Shown in pieces: positions 42,431-51,888 of a stretch of DNA of 64,000 nucleotides (positions are counted from its first letter, which is position 1; the number at the start of each line of letters is the position of its first letter). The DNA is from an uncultured bacterium (GTDB taxonomy: Bacteria; Bacillota_I; Bacilli_A; RFN20; CAG-826). A model generated the notes under the pieces. That model was given only the letters and a program-made list of their open reading frames with translations, did not search any database and was not told the origin of the DNA. The position numbers were made by a program, and so were the translations under genes. The stretch is taken from NCBI GenBank assembly GCA_949296775.1, contig CASFQA010000002.1, positions 284,305-348,304 on the forward strand, read 5' to 3'.

Positions 42431-45400
42431 ATGCCAATCGACCAACTCAATAACCCTTCTGCCAACGACAAGATCTACCTTGATATCGAGTCCTCGAAGT
42501 CTATTTGCTATGTTAACTATCGGGCGGAGAAACTGATTAAGATTCGCCGCTCATCCAGCAAGTCCAATATCTTTTCCTTCATCAAGCGGATCTCGATCAA
42601 GAACTTCACCGATAAGGATGTCTATAACGCCTATCTCCATTTCAATTTCCATTCCGAATCGATCTCCATCGATGACGTCCCCCTCGCTTGCCTACAAGCC
42701 CATAAGATAACGACGGTCGATAGCTTTAACCTGATCCTTGATCCTAAATATCTTTACGATTTGTCGGAGGTCGAAGCCCTAACCGTCACCGTTTCCCTTA
42801 TTGGCGAAGACAACGAAACCATCGAGTCCAAAAGCCTCGACATCCGGCTTTTGCCCATCGCCCAATCGGCGGGCGAGGATTTCGTCCCCGAATCGATCGC
42901 CTCTTTTATCACCCCGAATGACGACGAGGTGCAGGAACTCGCCAATAAGGCCGCCTCCATCATGGAGGATAAGTACCACACCTCCTCATTCGTTGGTTAT
43001 CAGACCCATGATCCCGAGACCGTCATGCACGAATTGGACGCCCTCTACCTCGCCTTACAGCAAGCTGGCATCCATTATTCCAATCCCCCGGCATCATTCG
43101 AGAAGACCTTCCAACGGGTCCGGATGCCTAAAGACGTCATCAGCGACAAGACGGCTACCTGCTTGGATTTCTCTTTGCTGTTCGCCTCTTTGTGCGAAGC
43201 GGTGGGGCTTAATCCCTTGCTCATCATCTTGAATGACCATGCCTATAACGGGGTTTGGCTAGAGGACGTCCATTATCCTAACGCCATCTTCGACAACCTT
43301 TCCGTATTGTCCAACGACTGTTCCGATACCGACCGGCGGATGGTCTTGATCGATTCGACCAACGCCGCCTCCGGATCGGACATCAACTTCCAGGCTTCCT
43401 TATCCAAAGCCGCGGCCTTGCTTAACGTCGGCAAGTTCGATTATTGCCTTGATGTTAAGGCGGCTCGCCTGGATTACATCCTCCCCTTGCCGACCCCCCA
43501 TACGGTTAACGGCAAAACCGAGGTCAATTACGATGATGCCATCGGGACCGAATACGACGTCCCGACCGTCGCCCCTTCGGCTGGGTCGCTTTCTTTGGAA
43601 TCCAAGGGCAGCAAGACCAAGTTCGACGTTTGGGAGGAAAACCTCCTCGATTTGGAGATGAGCAACAACCTCATCAACCACAAGATCGGGGCTTCTTCGG
43701 TCCAGCTTGGGGCCGACGATGTCTTCGATTTCTATTCACGGGCCAAAGACGTCGACAAGCTAAGCCTCATCCCCGACAACGATTTAAAGGCCGATGACCT
43801 CAAACGCTTCCTCGCCTTCCAATTCTCCATCGAGGATAAGAAGCGGTTCAAAGGGGCCTTTGCCTCCAAACGGGTCTATGCCTTCAATAAGAAAGGCGAG
43901 GCCGAGGATGTCTTGATCTCTTTAGCCCGAAAGGCCTCAACCCAGATCGAGGAAAGTGGCTGCAACCCCCTCTTCTTGACTTTGGGCATGGTCCATTGGT
44001 ATGACAACAACCTGTCTAAGCAGACCATCGCCGCCCCGATCATCTTGATCCCGGCCTCGATGCCTAAACGCCGGACCGGCCCGTATTTCTCATTGGAACT
44101 GGATTTCGATTCGGCTCAGGTCAACGCCGCCGCCTTCGAATACTTCCGCCGGGCCTTTGACATGGATTTCTCGGAGCTCGATGGCTTCTTCGAGGCCGAA
44201 CGGACGGTCGATGACTTAAAGAGACTATTCAATACCATCCGGGATAAGATCGCCTCCAAAGGCAATTGGATGGTCGACGACACGACCGTGACCTTATCGC
44301 TATTCTCCTTCGCCCATTTCGTCATGTGGAACGACATGAAGACCCATCGGGACCTGTTTATCCAAAACAAAGTCGTGGCTTCGATGGTCCATGGCAAAGA
44401 GGAATACGATACGACCCCTAAGGAGCTATATGAGAACAACCTCGACGATATCATCGCCCCCGATGACCTCGCCGTCCCTTTAAGCGCCGATTCCTCCCAG
44501 CTATTGGCCATCAAAGCCTCGGATATCGGATTGTCGTTTGTCTTGGATGGCCCCCCGGGGACCGGCAAGTCTCAAACCATCGCCAATATCATCGTCAACG
44601 CGATGTATAAGGGCAAAAAGGTGCTTTTCGTCGCCGAGAAGGAAGTCGCCCTCGATGTCGTTAAAAACCGGTTGGATTCCTTATCTTTGGGCCGATTCTG
44701 CTTGCAGATCCATTCGGCGAAGGCCAATAAGAAAGACGTCTTGTCTCAGTTAGGCGAATCCTTAGCCACTGGGCAGACGAGGCCGGTTGAGGGTTTTGCC
44801 GAGGAGGCTAGGAAACTGAAGGAAGAACGGGATGCTTTGAACGCGACCCTGAAGCAGATCCACGTCAAGGGGAGTTATTTCGTCTCGCCCTATACGGCTT
44901 TGATCAAGTACTTGGAGAACGAATCCTCCAAAGGCCATTGCGAGGTCTCCCCCGAATACGCCAAGTCGATCGATGAGAAGAAATATAACGAGGCCATCTC
45001 GGCCATCGAGGATATCGTGGTGCTCGGCCATAACGTCAATGGGTATTATGGCAATCCGTTTATCTACTTTTTCTGCCGGGATTACTCACTTGATTTGCGA
45101 GAGCAATTCCAAGAACGGCTTCCCTCTTTGCTCGCGGCCTTGGACGCTTTTTCGGTGGCTTACGCCTCTTTATCCAAAAAGATCGGGTTCGGGATGAAAC
45201 TATCGAAGAACAATGCTTCCCGGTTGGTTTATATCCTGAACTTGATTAAGGACGATCCGAAGCTGTTCTTCCCCGACTTAATCGAAGGGGGGACCATCCT
45301 TGCCGAGGCGGCCAACATCAAATCCTATTTCGATGGATTGTTGGTATATCTGGCCTTAAAGGAAGAAGTCGGGAAGGCTTTTGATTATGGGGTATTGGAG

Positions 45401-48220
45401 CTACAGGCAGCTGATCTCAAACGCCACCTCGAGAATTCCTTGAATTACGGGTTCTTTGCCAAACGGAAAGCCATCAAGAACACCAAAAAGGCTTTAAAAC
45501 CTTTTGCGAAATCCAAGTTAAAGAACGGGGATTTGCTTTCGATTCTCGATAAACTCATCCTTCTGCGCCAAATGAAGGAGGATTTGGATAACCGGGCCGG
45601 TTATTGCTCAATCATCTTCCCCGACGAGGATAGGAAGAGCTTAGCCGAGGCCCAGCTTGATCAGGGCAAGATCAACCAGAGCCTTCTTTTGCTCGATGCG
45701 ATCCGCGGGCTCGACGTCAGCGAGGATGCCGATTACCGGAAAGCCAATAAGGTGTTCGCCTCGATCATCAAATCGCCGGATAAACTCTACGAAGAGAGAA
45801 TCGCCGATTTCCTCGGCGCCGAAGCCGAACTGAGGAAGGCCAATAAAGGGTTGGAGGATCTTGGCTTCGACATTGACGCCGCGGATGACTCCGATGTCTA
45901 TTACGCCTACGCCTTGACCCAAATCAAGAATTCCTACCAAGGGTTGGAACGGCTTGGCGAGTGGTGCAAGCTGCTATCTTGCCTAGATAGGGCGGAAGCG
46001 GTCTTGCCGAAATCGCTCATCGATAATTACAAAGGGGGCAAGGTCAGCTTAAGCAAGCTCCGTTCCTCCTTCGACTGCGCCCTTTTCTACCGTCTTGTCA
46101 GCTTATCGCTTGGCGAGCTCGGGCTGACCAACCTTTCCTCAGCCGAGACCGAGCAGCAGATCGAGAAATACAAAAAGACCTTATCTGATTTCCAGCGGCT
46201 AACCGTCGAGGAGACCGCCCGGCGGATCACCGCTTCCTTCCCGCGGAATGACATCGAATACGCCGAATCCTCCTTGGCTTACCAGCTGCGGAAACTCGTC
46301 AAGACCGCCGGCCGGGGCAAGACCCTGCGGTCGATCATCGACCAATATAGCGACGATATCTTCCGCCTGTGCCCGATTTTCCTCATGTCGCCTCTTTCGG
46401 TCGCCCAATACCTCGACCCGAATAAGCACCATTTCGATATCGTCATCTTCGACGAGGCCTCCCAGATCCCGACAAGCGAAGCCATCGGGGCCATCGCCCG
46501 GGGCGATTCCTGCATCATCGCCGGCGACCAACAACAGATGCCCCCGACCGATTTCTTCACCTCCTCCTTATCCTTCGCCGATCAGCCTAATGACGACGTC
46601 GTCGTTTATAGCGACCTCGAGTCCCTCCTCGACGACGCGATCGCCTTGAACCTCCCCCGTTATCGCCTGTCCTGGCATTACCGGAGCCATCATGAATCGC
46701 TTATCGCCTTCAGCAACAACCGGTTCTATGACAATACCCTCTGCACCTTCCCTTCCCCTTCGAACCAGCAAAGCCAAGTCCGGCTCATCCGGGTCAATGG
46801 CCATTATGAGAAAGGGCGGGGCGTCAACCGGGAAGAGGCCAAAGCCATCGTCAATGAGGTCATCAGGCGGTGCAAGGACCCAGAGCTAAGCAAGCTTTCG
46901 ATCGGCATCGTCACCTTCAACAAGAAGCAGCAGGACCTCATCACCGATATGCTCGATGCCAAATTCTTCTCCTCCACTACCTTGAACCGAACTCCGGGCG
47001 GGGAAGAGATCTTCGTCAAGAACCTCGAGAACGTCCAAGGGGATGAACGGGACGTCATCCTCTTCTCGGTTTGCTTTGGGCCGGACAAGAAGACGAAAAA
47101 GATGAACCTCAACTTCGGCCCCCTAAGCCGAGAGAAGGGTGAGCGGCGTTTAAACGTCGCCGTCTCGAGGGCTAAGGAGGAGATGGTCGTCTTCTGCTCC
47201 TGCCGCCCCGAGGACATCCGGGCCTATTCGGCCAAGAACAGCGGCGCCGAGTTCCTCCGTTCTTTCCTGATCTACGCCGAAACCGGGGTTCAGAGTTTGG
47301 CCAATCAATCGAGTTGGGACATCAAGCCCGACGATCTGTCGATCGCCTCATTCTTAGCCGGCGACCTGTTACGGGATGGCTATCAAGTCGACATCAACGT
47401 CGGGGCGAGCGAATTCAAGGTCGACATCGCCATCAAGGACCCGCTTGATCCCGACCGTTATGCTCTAGGGGTCATCGTCGATGGCCCGTCCTACGCCTCT
47501 TCCTCCTATACCTGCGATGACCGTAACGTAGTGGCTCCAGGGGTTTTGAATAACCTTTCCTGGCGGCTTATGCGGGTGTGGTCGGTCGAATACCTCGATC
47601 ACCCAGGATTGGTCGTCAGGAAGATCGAGAAAGAGCTAAGCGCCCCCCGTTCGGCCACCGAGGTCAAGGAAGAGGCGACCAAGCCCGTCTCGCTTGTCAA
47701 GGCCACCCCGGATAACCCTTATCCCCATAAGAAAGAGTATCCCCCGGTCAACTATGCCCATTTGGTGAATATCATCAGAGACTTGCCTGGGGCGATCGCC
47801 GGAGTCTTGGCCAATGAATCCCCCATCTCCATGACCCTATTGAAGAAGCGAGTTCGCGACATCTATTCCCTTAAGCGGGTCGACAACAAAATGCTTTATC
47901 GCATTCAGACGATCCTAAGGCAACTATCGGCTTATGGGGAGGAGTTCGATAACGAAACCTACTGGTGGGCCGCTTCCCTCGACCCCGAATCCTACGAAGC
48001 TTATCGGGTCGGTGGGGATCGGGAGATCGGCGATGTCTCCCGGCAAGAGATATTGCTGGCCAAGGATGACATCGAGTCATTGCAAGGGAAAATCAGCGAC
48101 GACGACCTTTGCCACGAGATTCTCGAACTGCTTGGGTTCAGCGTTTTGTCCGAAAGGAGCAAGACTCATATCGTTCGGGCGATCAATGGTGATTTGACGT
48201 CAAGCGACGAGGATATTTGA
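42431..48220 (+). CDS. Giant DUF4011-type helicase with transglutaminase-like N-terminus and nuclease domain (Hhe-like)
   Basis: A 1,929-residue protein. Order: N-terminal beta domain (1-150); transglutaminase-like core with a possible Cys244-His270-Asp308 triad (TATCLDFS, NDHAYNGVW, VLIDSTNA); DUF4011-like segment (WEENLLDLEMSNNLINHKI, near 400); superfamily 1 helicase with Walker A GPPGTGKSQT (near 707), DEASQIP Walker B (1341), SWHYRSHHESLIAF, VQGDERDVI and NVAVSRAKEEM; a Vsr/MTES_1575-like nuclease (about 1630-1740, acidic pair in FKVDIAIKD and VIVDGPSY); and a DUF3320-like tail. This order matches the single-gene phage-defence protein called Hhe, from memory of published surveys. It sits alone inside the capsule locus and appears leaderless. 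Related giant helicases of unknown role exist, so defence is an inference. Confidence 0.85.
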   Translation: MPIDQLNNPSANDKIYLDIESSKSICYVNYRAEKLIKIRRSSSKSNIFSFIKRISIKNFTDKDVYNAYLHFNFHSESISIDDVPLACLQAHKITTVDSFNLILDPKYLYDLSEVEALTVTVSLIGEDNETIESKSLDIRLLPIAQSAGEDFVPESIASFITPNDDEVQELANKAASIMEDKYHTSSFVGYQTHDPETVMHELDALYLALQQAGIHYSNPPASFEKTFQRVRMPKDVISDKTATCLDFSLLFASLCEAVGLNPLLIILNDHAYNGVWLEDVHYPNAIFDNLSVLSNDCSDTDRRMVLIDSTNAASGSDINFQASLSKAAALLNVGKFDYCLDVKAARLDYILPLPTPHTVNGKTEVNYDDAIGTEYDVPTVAPSAGSLSLESKGSKTKFDVWEENLLDLEMSNNLINHKIGASSVQLGADDVFDFYSRAKDVDKLSLIPDNDLKADDLKRFLAFQFSIEDKKRFKGAFASKRVYAFNKKGEAEDVLISLARKASTQIEESGCNPLFLTLGMVHWYDNNLSKQTIAAPIILIPASMPKRRTGPYFSLELDFDSAQVNAAAFEYFRRAFDMDFSELDGFFEAERTVDDLKRLFNTIRDKIASKGNWMVDDTTVTLSLFSFAHFVMWNDMKTHRDLFIQNKVVASMVHGKEEYDTTPKELYENNLDDIIAPDDLAVPLSADSSQLLAIKASDIGLSFVLDGPPGTGKSQTIANIIVNAMYKGKKVLFVAEKEVALDVVKNRLDSLSLGRFCLQIHSAKANKKDVLSQLGESLATGQTRPVEGFAEEARKLKEERDALNATLKQIHVKGSYFVSPYTALIKYLENESSKGHCEVSPEYAKSIDEKKYNEAISAIEDIVVLGHNVNGYYGNPFIYFFCRDYSLDLREQFQERLPSLLAALDAFSVAYASLSKKIGFGMKLSKNNASRLVYILNLIKDDPKLFFPDLIEGGTILAEAANIKSYFDGLLVYLALKEEVGKAFDYGVLELQAADLKRHLENSLNYGFFAKRKAIKNTKKALKPFAKSKLKNGDLLSILDKLILLRQMKEDLDNRAGYCSIIFPDEDRKSLAEAQLDQGKINQSLLLLDAIRGLDVSEDADYRKANKVFASIIKSPDKLYEERIADFLGAEAELRKANKGLEDLGFDIDAADDSDVYYAYALTQIKNSYQGLERLGEWCKLLSCLDRAEAVLPKSLIDNYKGGKVSLSKLRSSFDCALFYRLVSLSLGELGLTNLSSAETEQQIEKYKKTLSDFQRLTVEETARRITASFPRNDIEYAESSLAYQLRKLVKTAGRGKTLRSIIDQYSDDIFRLCPIFLMSPLSVAQYLDPNKHHFDIVIFDEASQIPTSEAIGAIARGDSCIIAGDQQQMPPTDFFTSSLSFADQPNDDVVVYSDLESLLDDAIALNLPRYRLSWHYRSHHESLIAFSNNRFYDNTLCTFPSPSNQQSQVRLIRVNGHYEKGRGVNREEAKAIVNEVIRRCKDPELSKLSIGIVTFNKKQQDLITDMLDAKFFSSTTLNRTPGGEEIFVKNLENVQGDERDVILFSVCFGPDKKTKKMNLNFGPLSREKGERRLNVAVSRAKEEMVVFCSCRPEDIRAYSAKNSGAEFLRSFLIYAETGVQSLANQSSWDIKPDDLSIASFLAGDLLRDGYQVDINVGASEFKVDIAIKDPLDPDRYALGVIVDGPSYASSSYTCDDRNVVAPGVLNNLSWRLMRVWSVEYLDHPGLVVRKIEKELSAPRSATEVKEEATKPVSLVKATPDNPYPHKKEYPPVNYAHLVNIIRDLPGAIAGVLANESPISMTLLKKRVRDIYSLKRVDNKMLYRIQTILRQLSAYGEEFDNETYWWAASLDPESYEAYRVGGDREIGDVSRQEILLAKDDIESLQGKISDDDLCHEILELLGFSVLSERSKTHIVRAINGDLTSSDEDI

Positions 48221-48245
48221 CCTTTCCCACCGACCTGTGTACGAT
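48217..48245 (+). promoter_or_regulatory. Promoter of the sugar-phosphate transferase gene
   Basis: TTGACC (48217-48222, overlapping the helicase stop codon), 17-base spacer, TACGAT (48240-48245), 13 bases to ATG 48259. No ribosome site; leader of about 6 bases. Confidence 0.6.
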
Positions 48246-48258
48246 AGCCACGTTGCCT

Positions 48259-48891
48259 ATGGAAAACCAAAAGACCTCGTATAAATTTAGAACCAGCCAA
48301 AAGATATACCTGCCTTTTAAGCGTTTTTGCGATATTTTCGTGTCTTTATTGGCCATTATCCTGCTTAGCTGGTTGCTAATCATCGCGGCCATCATCACCA
48401 AGTGCTCGTCCAAAGGGCCGGTTTTGTTCAAACAGAAACGGATCGGCAAGAACGAAAAGCTGTTCACCGTCTACAAATTCCGTTCGATGCGGATCGACGC
48501 CCCCCAAGTCGCGACCAGCGAATTGGCGGTCGGAGAGCAAAAGGATCTGACCACCAAGTGGGGCCGGATCATGCGCAAGACCTCGATTGACGAGCTCCCT
48601 CAGTTATTCAACATCCTCTTCGGCCAAATGTCCTTCGTCGGGCCGCGGCCGGGGCAGGACAAGGACCATGAGATGGAACTCTATCTCGCCCGCCATAACT
48701 CCCATCCCTCGGCCTATTTGGTCCGGCCGGGTTTATCGGGCATGGCCCAGATATACATGCATCGGGACCATGATCCGGTCAAGAAGGCCGAATGGGATTC
48801 GAAGTACGTCCGCCAGGTCTCAGCCTGGACGGATATCAAGCTCTTCGCCCTCTCCTTCTTCGTCTTGTTCGGCTATGACGCCGGAAGGTAA
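48259..48891 (+). CDS. Initiating sugar-phosphate transferase (WcaJ/PglC family)
   Basis: A 210-residue bacterial sugar transferase. Start taken at ATG 48259 (MENQKTSYKF), after the promoter; the frame upstream overlaps that promoter. Landmarks: KRFCDIFVSLLAIILLSWLL membrane hairpin, GPVLFKQKRIGKNEKLFTVYKFRSM, RKTSIDELPQLFNILFGQMSFVGPRPG, PGLSGMAQI. It attaches the first sugar-1-phosphate (in this locus possibly FucNAc or a related sugar) to undecaprenyl phosphate at the cytoplasmic membrane face, starting the capsule repeat. Its size fits the short PglC-like form without the extra WbaP/WcaJ membrane domain. Confidence 0.9.
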   Translation: MENQKTSYKFRTSQKIYLPFKRFCDIFVSLLAIILLSWLLIIAAIITKCSSKGPVLFKQKRIGKNEKLFTVYKFRSMRIDAPQVATSELAVGEQKDLTTKWGRIMRKTSIDELPQLFNILFGQMSFVGPRPGQDKDHEMELYLARHNSHPSAYLVRPGLSGMAQIYMHRDHDPVKKAEWDSKYVRQVSAWTDIKLFALSFFVLFGYDAGR

Positions 48892-48920
48892 TTCATAATC
48901 GGACCCAATTGTTCTATAAT
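48892..48920 (+). promoter_or_regulatory. Promoter of gpmA
   Basis: TTCATA (48892-48897), 17-base spacer, TATAAT (48915-48920), leader with AGAAAGG before ATG 48951. Confidence 0.65.
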
Positions 48921-48950
48921 CCCCTTGTTACCAAGAAAGGAAACAAATAA

Positions 48951-49658
48951 ATGGTCAAATTAGTCTTGCTCCGGCACGGGCAGTCGGAATGGAACCTCAA
49001 GAACCTTTTCACCGGCTGGACCGATGTCGAGTTGTCGGAAACCGGCGTTAAGGAAGCCCATGAGGCCGGCAGAGCCCTCAAAGCCAACGGCTATAGCTTC
49101 GACATTGCCTTCTCCTCAGTTCTCAAAAGAGCCAACCACACGATGGATTACGCCTTGGAGGAAATGGGCGAAACCAATATCCCGAAGCATTATTCGTGGA
49201 GATTGAACGAACGCCATTACGGGGCCTTGCAGGGGCTCAACAAAGCCGAATCGGCCAAGAAGTGGGGCGATGAGCAGGTCCACATCTGGCGTCGTTCGGC
49301 CGATGTCCCGCCTCTAGCCTTGACGAAGGATGATGAGCGGTGGCCGGGCAACCAGGAGACTTATAAGAAACTCATCGAGGCCGGGGAGATGACGATCGAG
49401 GATTGCCCCCTCACCGAATGCCTCATCGACACCGCCAAGCGGGTCAAACCCTATTGGGATGAGAAGATCGCCCCCGAGATCAAAGAGGGCAAGAAGGTCT
49501 TGATCGCCGCCCACGGCAACTCGCTTCGGGCCATCGTCATGATGCTGGAGAACCTCACCCCAGAGCAAATCATCTCGGTCGAGATCCCGACTGGCAAGCC
49601 GCTGGTGTATGAACTCGACGAGAAGACCCTCAAGGTCCTTAACAAGTACTATCTCTAA
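48951..49658 (+). CDS. gpmA: 2,3-bisphosphoglycerate-dependent phosphoglycerate mutase
   Basis: A 235-residue protein with the complete GpmA pattern: [27 protein letters not shown] (His of RHG is phosphorylated), [41 protein letters not shown], and [15 protein letters not shown] with the second histidine. It interconverts 3- and 2-phosphoglycerate in glycolysis. The gene has its own promoter and terminator and is not functionally linked to the capsule genes. Its codon usage matches the chromosomal-type genes in the window. Confidence 0.96.
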   Translation: MVKLVLLRHGQSEWNLKNLFTGWTDVELSETGVKEAHEAGRALKANGYSFDIAFSSVLKRANHTMDYALEEMGETNIPKHYSWRLNERHYGALQGLNKAESAKKWGDEQVHIWRRSADVPPLALTKDDERWPGNQETYKKLIEAGEMTIEDCPLTECLIDTAKRVKPYWDEKIAPEIKEGKKVLIAAHGNSLRAIVMMLENLTPEQIISVEIPTGKPLVYELDEKTLKVLNKYYL

Positions 49659-49679
49659 TTCGAGTAACCTCCAACATTT

Positions 49680-49707
49680 GGATGGGCATTGTCCCATCCT
49701 TTTGTTT
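49680..49707 (+). terminator. Rho-independent terminator after gpmA
   Basis: GGATGGG / CCCATCC stem (7 bp, 6-base loop) followed by TTTTGTTTT. Its T-run runs straight into the -10 box of the next gene. Confidence 0.8.
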
Positions 49708-49713
49708 TAAAAT
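49708..49713 (+). promoter_or_regulatory. -10 box of leaderless gene 49720
   Basis: TAAAAT, then 6 bases to ATG 49720. No ribosome site. The -35 region would lie inside the gpmA terminator hairpin and is not recognisable. Confidence 0.5.
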
Positions 49714-49719
49714 AAGCGC

Positions 49720-50637
49720 ATGGATGAGAAGAAAAGGCTAATCGATATCCTGCTCGATCCCGGCTGGGTCGGCTCGTTGCTTTCCTTTTCTTTCGTCGCC
49801 GCCTTCGCCTTGGGGATTTATTTCAATTACGCCTATTACGGCCATATCGCCGTTTATGTCGCTTTGGCGATACTGGATTTATTCTCTTTCGCCTATTTAG
49901 TCTATCTGATCGTCATCTTCTGCATAAGGATATACAAAGGGCATGTCTTTCCTTGGCTATATGGCCATAAGCTCACTAAGCCATTGGTGACTAACTACGC
50001 TTTGCAATCGGCGGTCTCGGCGATCATATCGGTCGCCATCAACGTCGGGTTCGCTATCTTCAACTTGGTCATCGCCATCCTCAATTCCTCGGTATGGTAC
50101 GGGGCCTTCGCCGCCTATTACTTTGTCTTGATTGCCCTGCGGACGAGCATCGTCAGCTCGTATTATCGATCGGCGAGGAAGCATTGGTTCGACAAAAAGG
50201 CCTTGGAATTATCGAAAAAGAAAATATCGCTGGCCAATGGATGCTTCCTTTTCCTAATGGAGGCCTCGATGGCTTTCCTCATCGGCCATATGGTCGTCGA
50301 TACCCCGCCGGTGGTCCAGTCGGTGGCCTTCGCGGTGGTCAACGCCATCTACGCTTTGTATAAGCTGATCGTCGCCATCGTCAACACGGTGATATCGCGC
50401 TTAAGCGGTGATCCGATCGGGAAATCGCTCAAAGACATCTCGTTAGCCGATACCTGCATGTCGCTTATGAGCTTGACGGTGGTCATGATCTCGACCTTTT
50501 CCGCCGATAGCCATACCCTCGTCAAGTCGATCGTCGGCTTCGGGGCTTGCTTAGTGGTCGGCCTCCTCTGCGTCATGACCATCATCCGGGAAGCGGTGGG
50601 GATATACCGCTTCAACCATCAACCCAAGAACGGATGA
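49720..50637 (+). CDS. Multi-pass membrane protein of unknown function
   Basis: A 305-residue protein with about seven hydrophobic segments (among them 13-35, 42-66, 92-115, 120-140 and the last at 270-292) and short polar loops. Many aromatic and small residues line the helices. No family signature recognised. It appears to be transcribed as a leaderless mRNA directly after the gpmA terminator. Its 3' end overlaps the convergent cation transporter gene by 19 bases. The function is open. Confidence 0.7.
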   Translation: MDEKKRLIDILLDPGWVGSLLSFSFVAAFALGIYFNYAYYGHIAVYVALAILDLFSFAYLVYLIVIFCIRIYKGHVFPWLYGHKLTKPLVTNYALQSAVSAIISVAINVGFAIFNLVIAILNSSVWYGAFAAYYFVLIALRTSIVSSYYRSARKHWFDKKALELSKKKISLANGCFLFLMEASMAFLIGHMVVDTPPVVQSVAFAVVNAIYALYKLIVAIVNTVISRLSGDPIGKSLKDISLADTCMSLMSLTVVMISTFSADSHTLVKSIVGFGACLVVGLLCVMTIIREAVGIYRFNHQPKNG

Positions 50638-51815
50638 TCGAGGTGGATGACGAAGTTATGCTTGATCGGCTCGTCTTTGAAGCCGTTCGCTAAGGCTTGC
50701 TTAATGGTCGATAGGTCGGCTTTCTTATCCTCATAAGGGACCACCACGTCGAATAAGACGTTGATGTGGCTCGGCCCTTTGACCAGCCGGAAGTCATGGA
50801 TCGACAAGGAAGAGTCGAAATCGCGGAGTATCGCGAGGCACTTGGCTTTGGCTTTGTCGGTTTCCTCGTCGTTTAAGACCACTGGGTCCATATGGATGGT
50901 GATCTCAACCCCAAAACGCTCCCGGACCTCTTCTTCGATGTTATCGATGTGGTCATGGATATCGACGATGTCCTCGTGGCTATCGACCTCGGCATGGAGG
51001 GAGATAAACATCCTATTCGGCCCATAGGAATGGCAGATGACGTCGTGGACCCCTTTGATCTCCGGGTGGGCCATGACGGCGTCGATGATCTTTTTGGCAT
51101 AGCCTTTATCGGTCGCCTCCCCGATTAAGGGGGAGGAGGTTTCCTTGACCATTTTGATGCCCGAAATGACGATTAATAGCGAGAGGGCGATGCCTAAATA
51201 CCCGTCGAGGAAGCCCAAGGGATAAAACAAAGAGACCAGGGCCAAGATGGCGATGACCATGGTTGAGATCGAATCGGTGAAGGAATCGGTCGCGGTGGCT
51301 TTTAAACTGGGGGAATCGATGGCCCGGCCTAAGCCTAGGTTCACATAGCCTTGGAATATCTTAAGGAATACCGAGGCGAACATGACGATGACGGCGAAGA
51401 GGTCATAGAGAGCCGCTTCCTGATCGATGATCTTCTCGACCGAGGACATCAATAGCTCCAGCCCGGCGGCGATGACGAAGACGGCGACCACCAGCCCGGC
51501 GATGTATTCGATCCGCTGATGGCCGAAAGGATGATCGGCATCGGCCGGTTTCTGGCTCAGCTTGAAGCCGATTAAGGTGATGATTGAGGAGGCGGCGTCG
51601 CTGATGTTATTGACCGCGTCGCCGATCAAGGCCAAGGAGAAGATCCAGTGGTTGTTCATGGCCGAGACGAAGGCCGCCGTAAGCTTAAGGACAATCAACA
51701 GGCAATTGGTGACGATCCCGAAGATGCCCCCGAGCCGGCCGTGGGCATAACGGACCTGTTCGTTATCGACTTGATCGTAGTTCTTGATGAACAGCTTTCT
51801 TAGCAGGGTGACCAT
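50619..51815 (-). CDS. Cation diffusion facilitator (CDF) transporter
   Basis: A 398-residue CDF protein. It has six membrane helices with the metal-binding pairs in ALIGDAVNNISDAASSIITLIG and in the helix after ADADHPFGHQRIEYIAG (Asp/His pattern), then a cytoplasmic ferredoxin-like domain (HPEIKGVHDVICHSYGPNRMFISLHAEVDSHEDI) and an extra C-terminal region of about 90 residues. These proteins export Zn2+, Mn2+ or Fe2+ in exchange for protons. Start chosen at ATG 51815 (MVTLLRKLF), preceded by an extended -10-like TGCTATACC 11 bases away; the longer frame to 51899 overlaps the divergent dehydrogenase gene. The specific metal is not predictable here. Confidence 0.9.
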   Translation of the reverse strand: MVTLLRKLFIKNYDQVDNEQVRYAHGRLGGIFGIVTNCLLIVLKLTAAFVSAMNNHWIFSLALIGDAVNNISDAASSIITLIGFKLSQKPADADHPFGHQRIEYIAGLVVAVFVIAAGLELLMSSVEKIIDQEAALYDLFAVIVMFASVFLKIFQGYVNLGLGRAIDSPSLKATATDSFTDSISTMVIAILALVSLFYPLGFLDGYLGIALSLLIVISGIKMVKETSSPLIGEATDKGYAKKIIDAVMAHPEIKGVHDVICHSYGPNRMFISLHAEVDSHEDIVDIHDHIDNIEEEVRERFGVEITIHMDPVVLNDEETDKAKAKCLAILRDFDSSLSIHDFRLVKGPSHINVLFDVVVPYEDKKADLSTIKQALANGFKDEPIKHNFVIHLDHPFLG

Positions 51816-51888
51816 AACGAGCATAAGGTATAGCACGTAAGGCTGAGGATTTCCACTAGAGGGCCGAAGGTGGGATAATAGGAAAACG

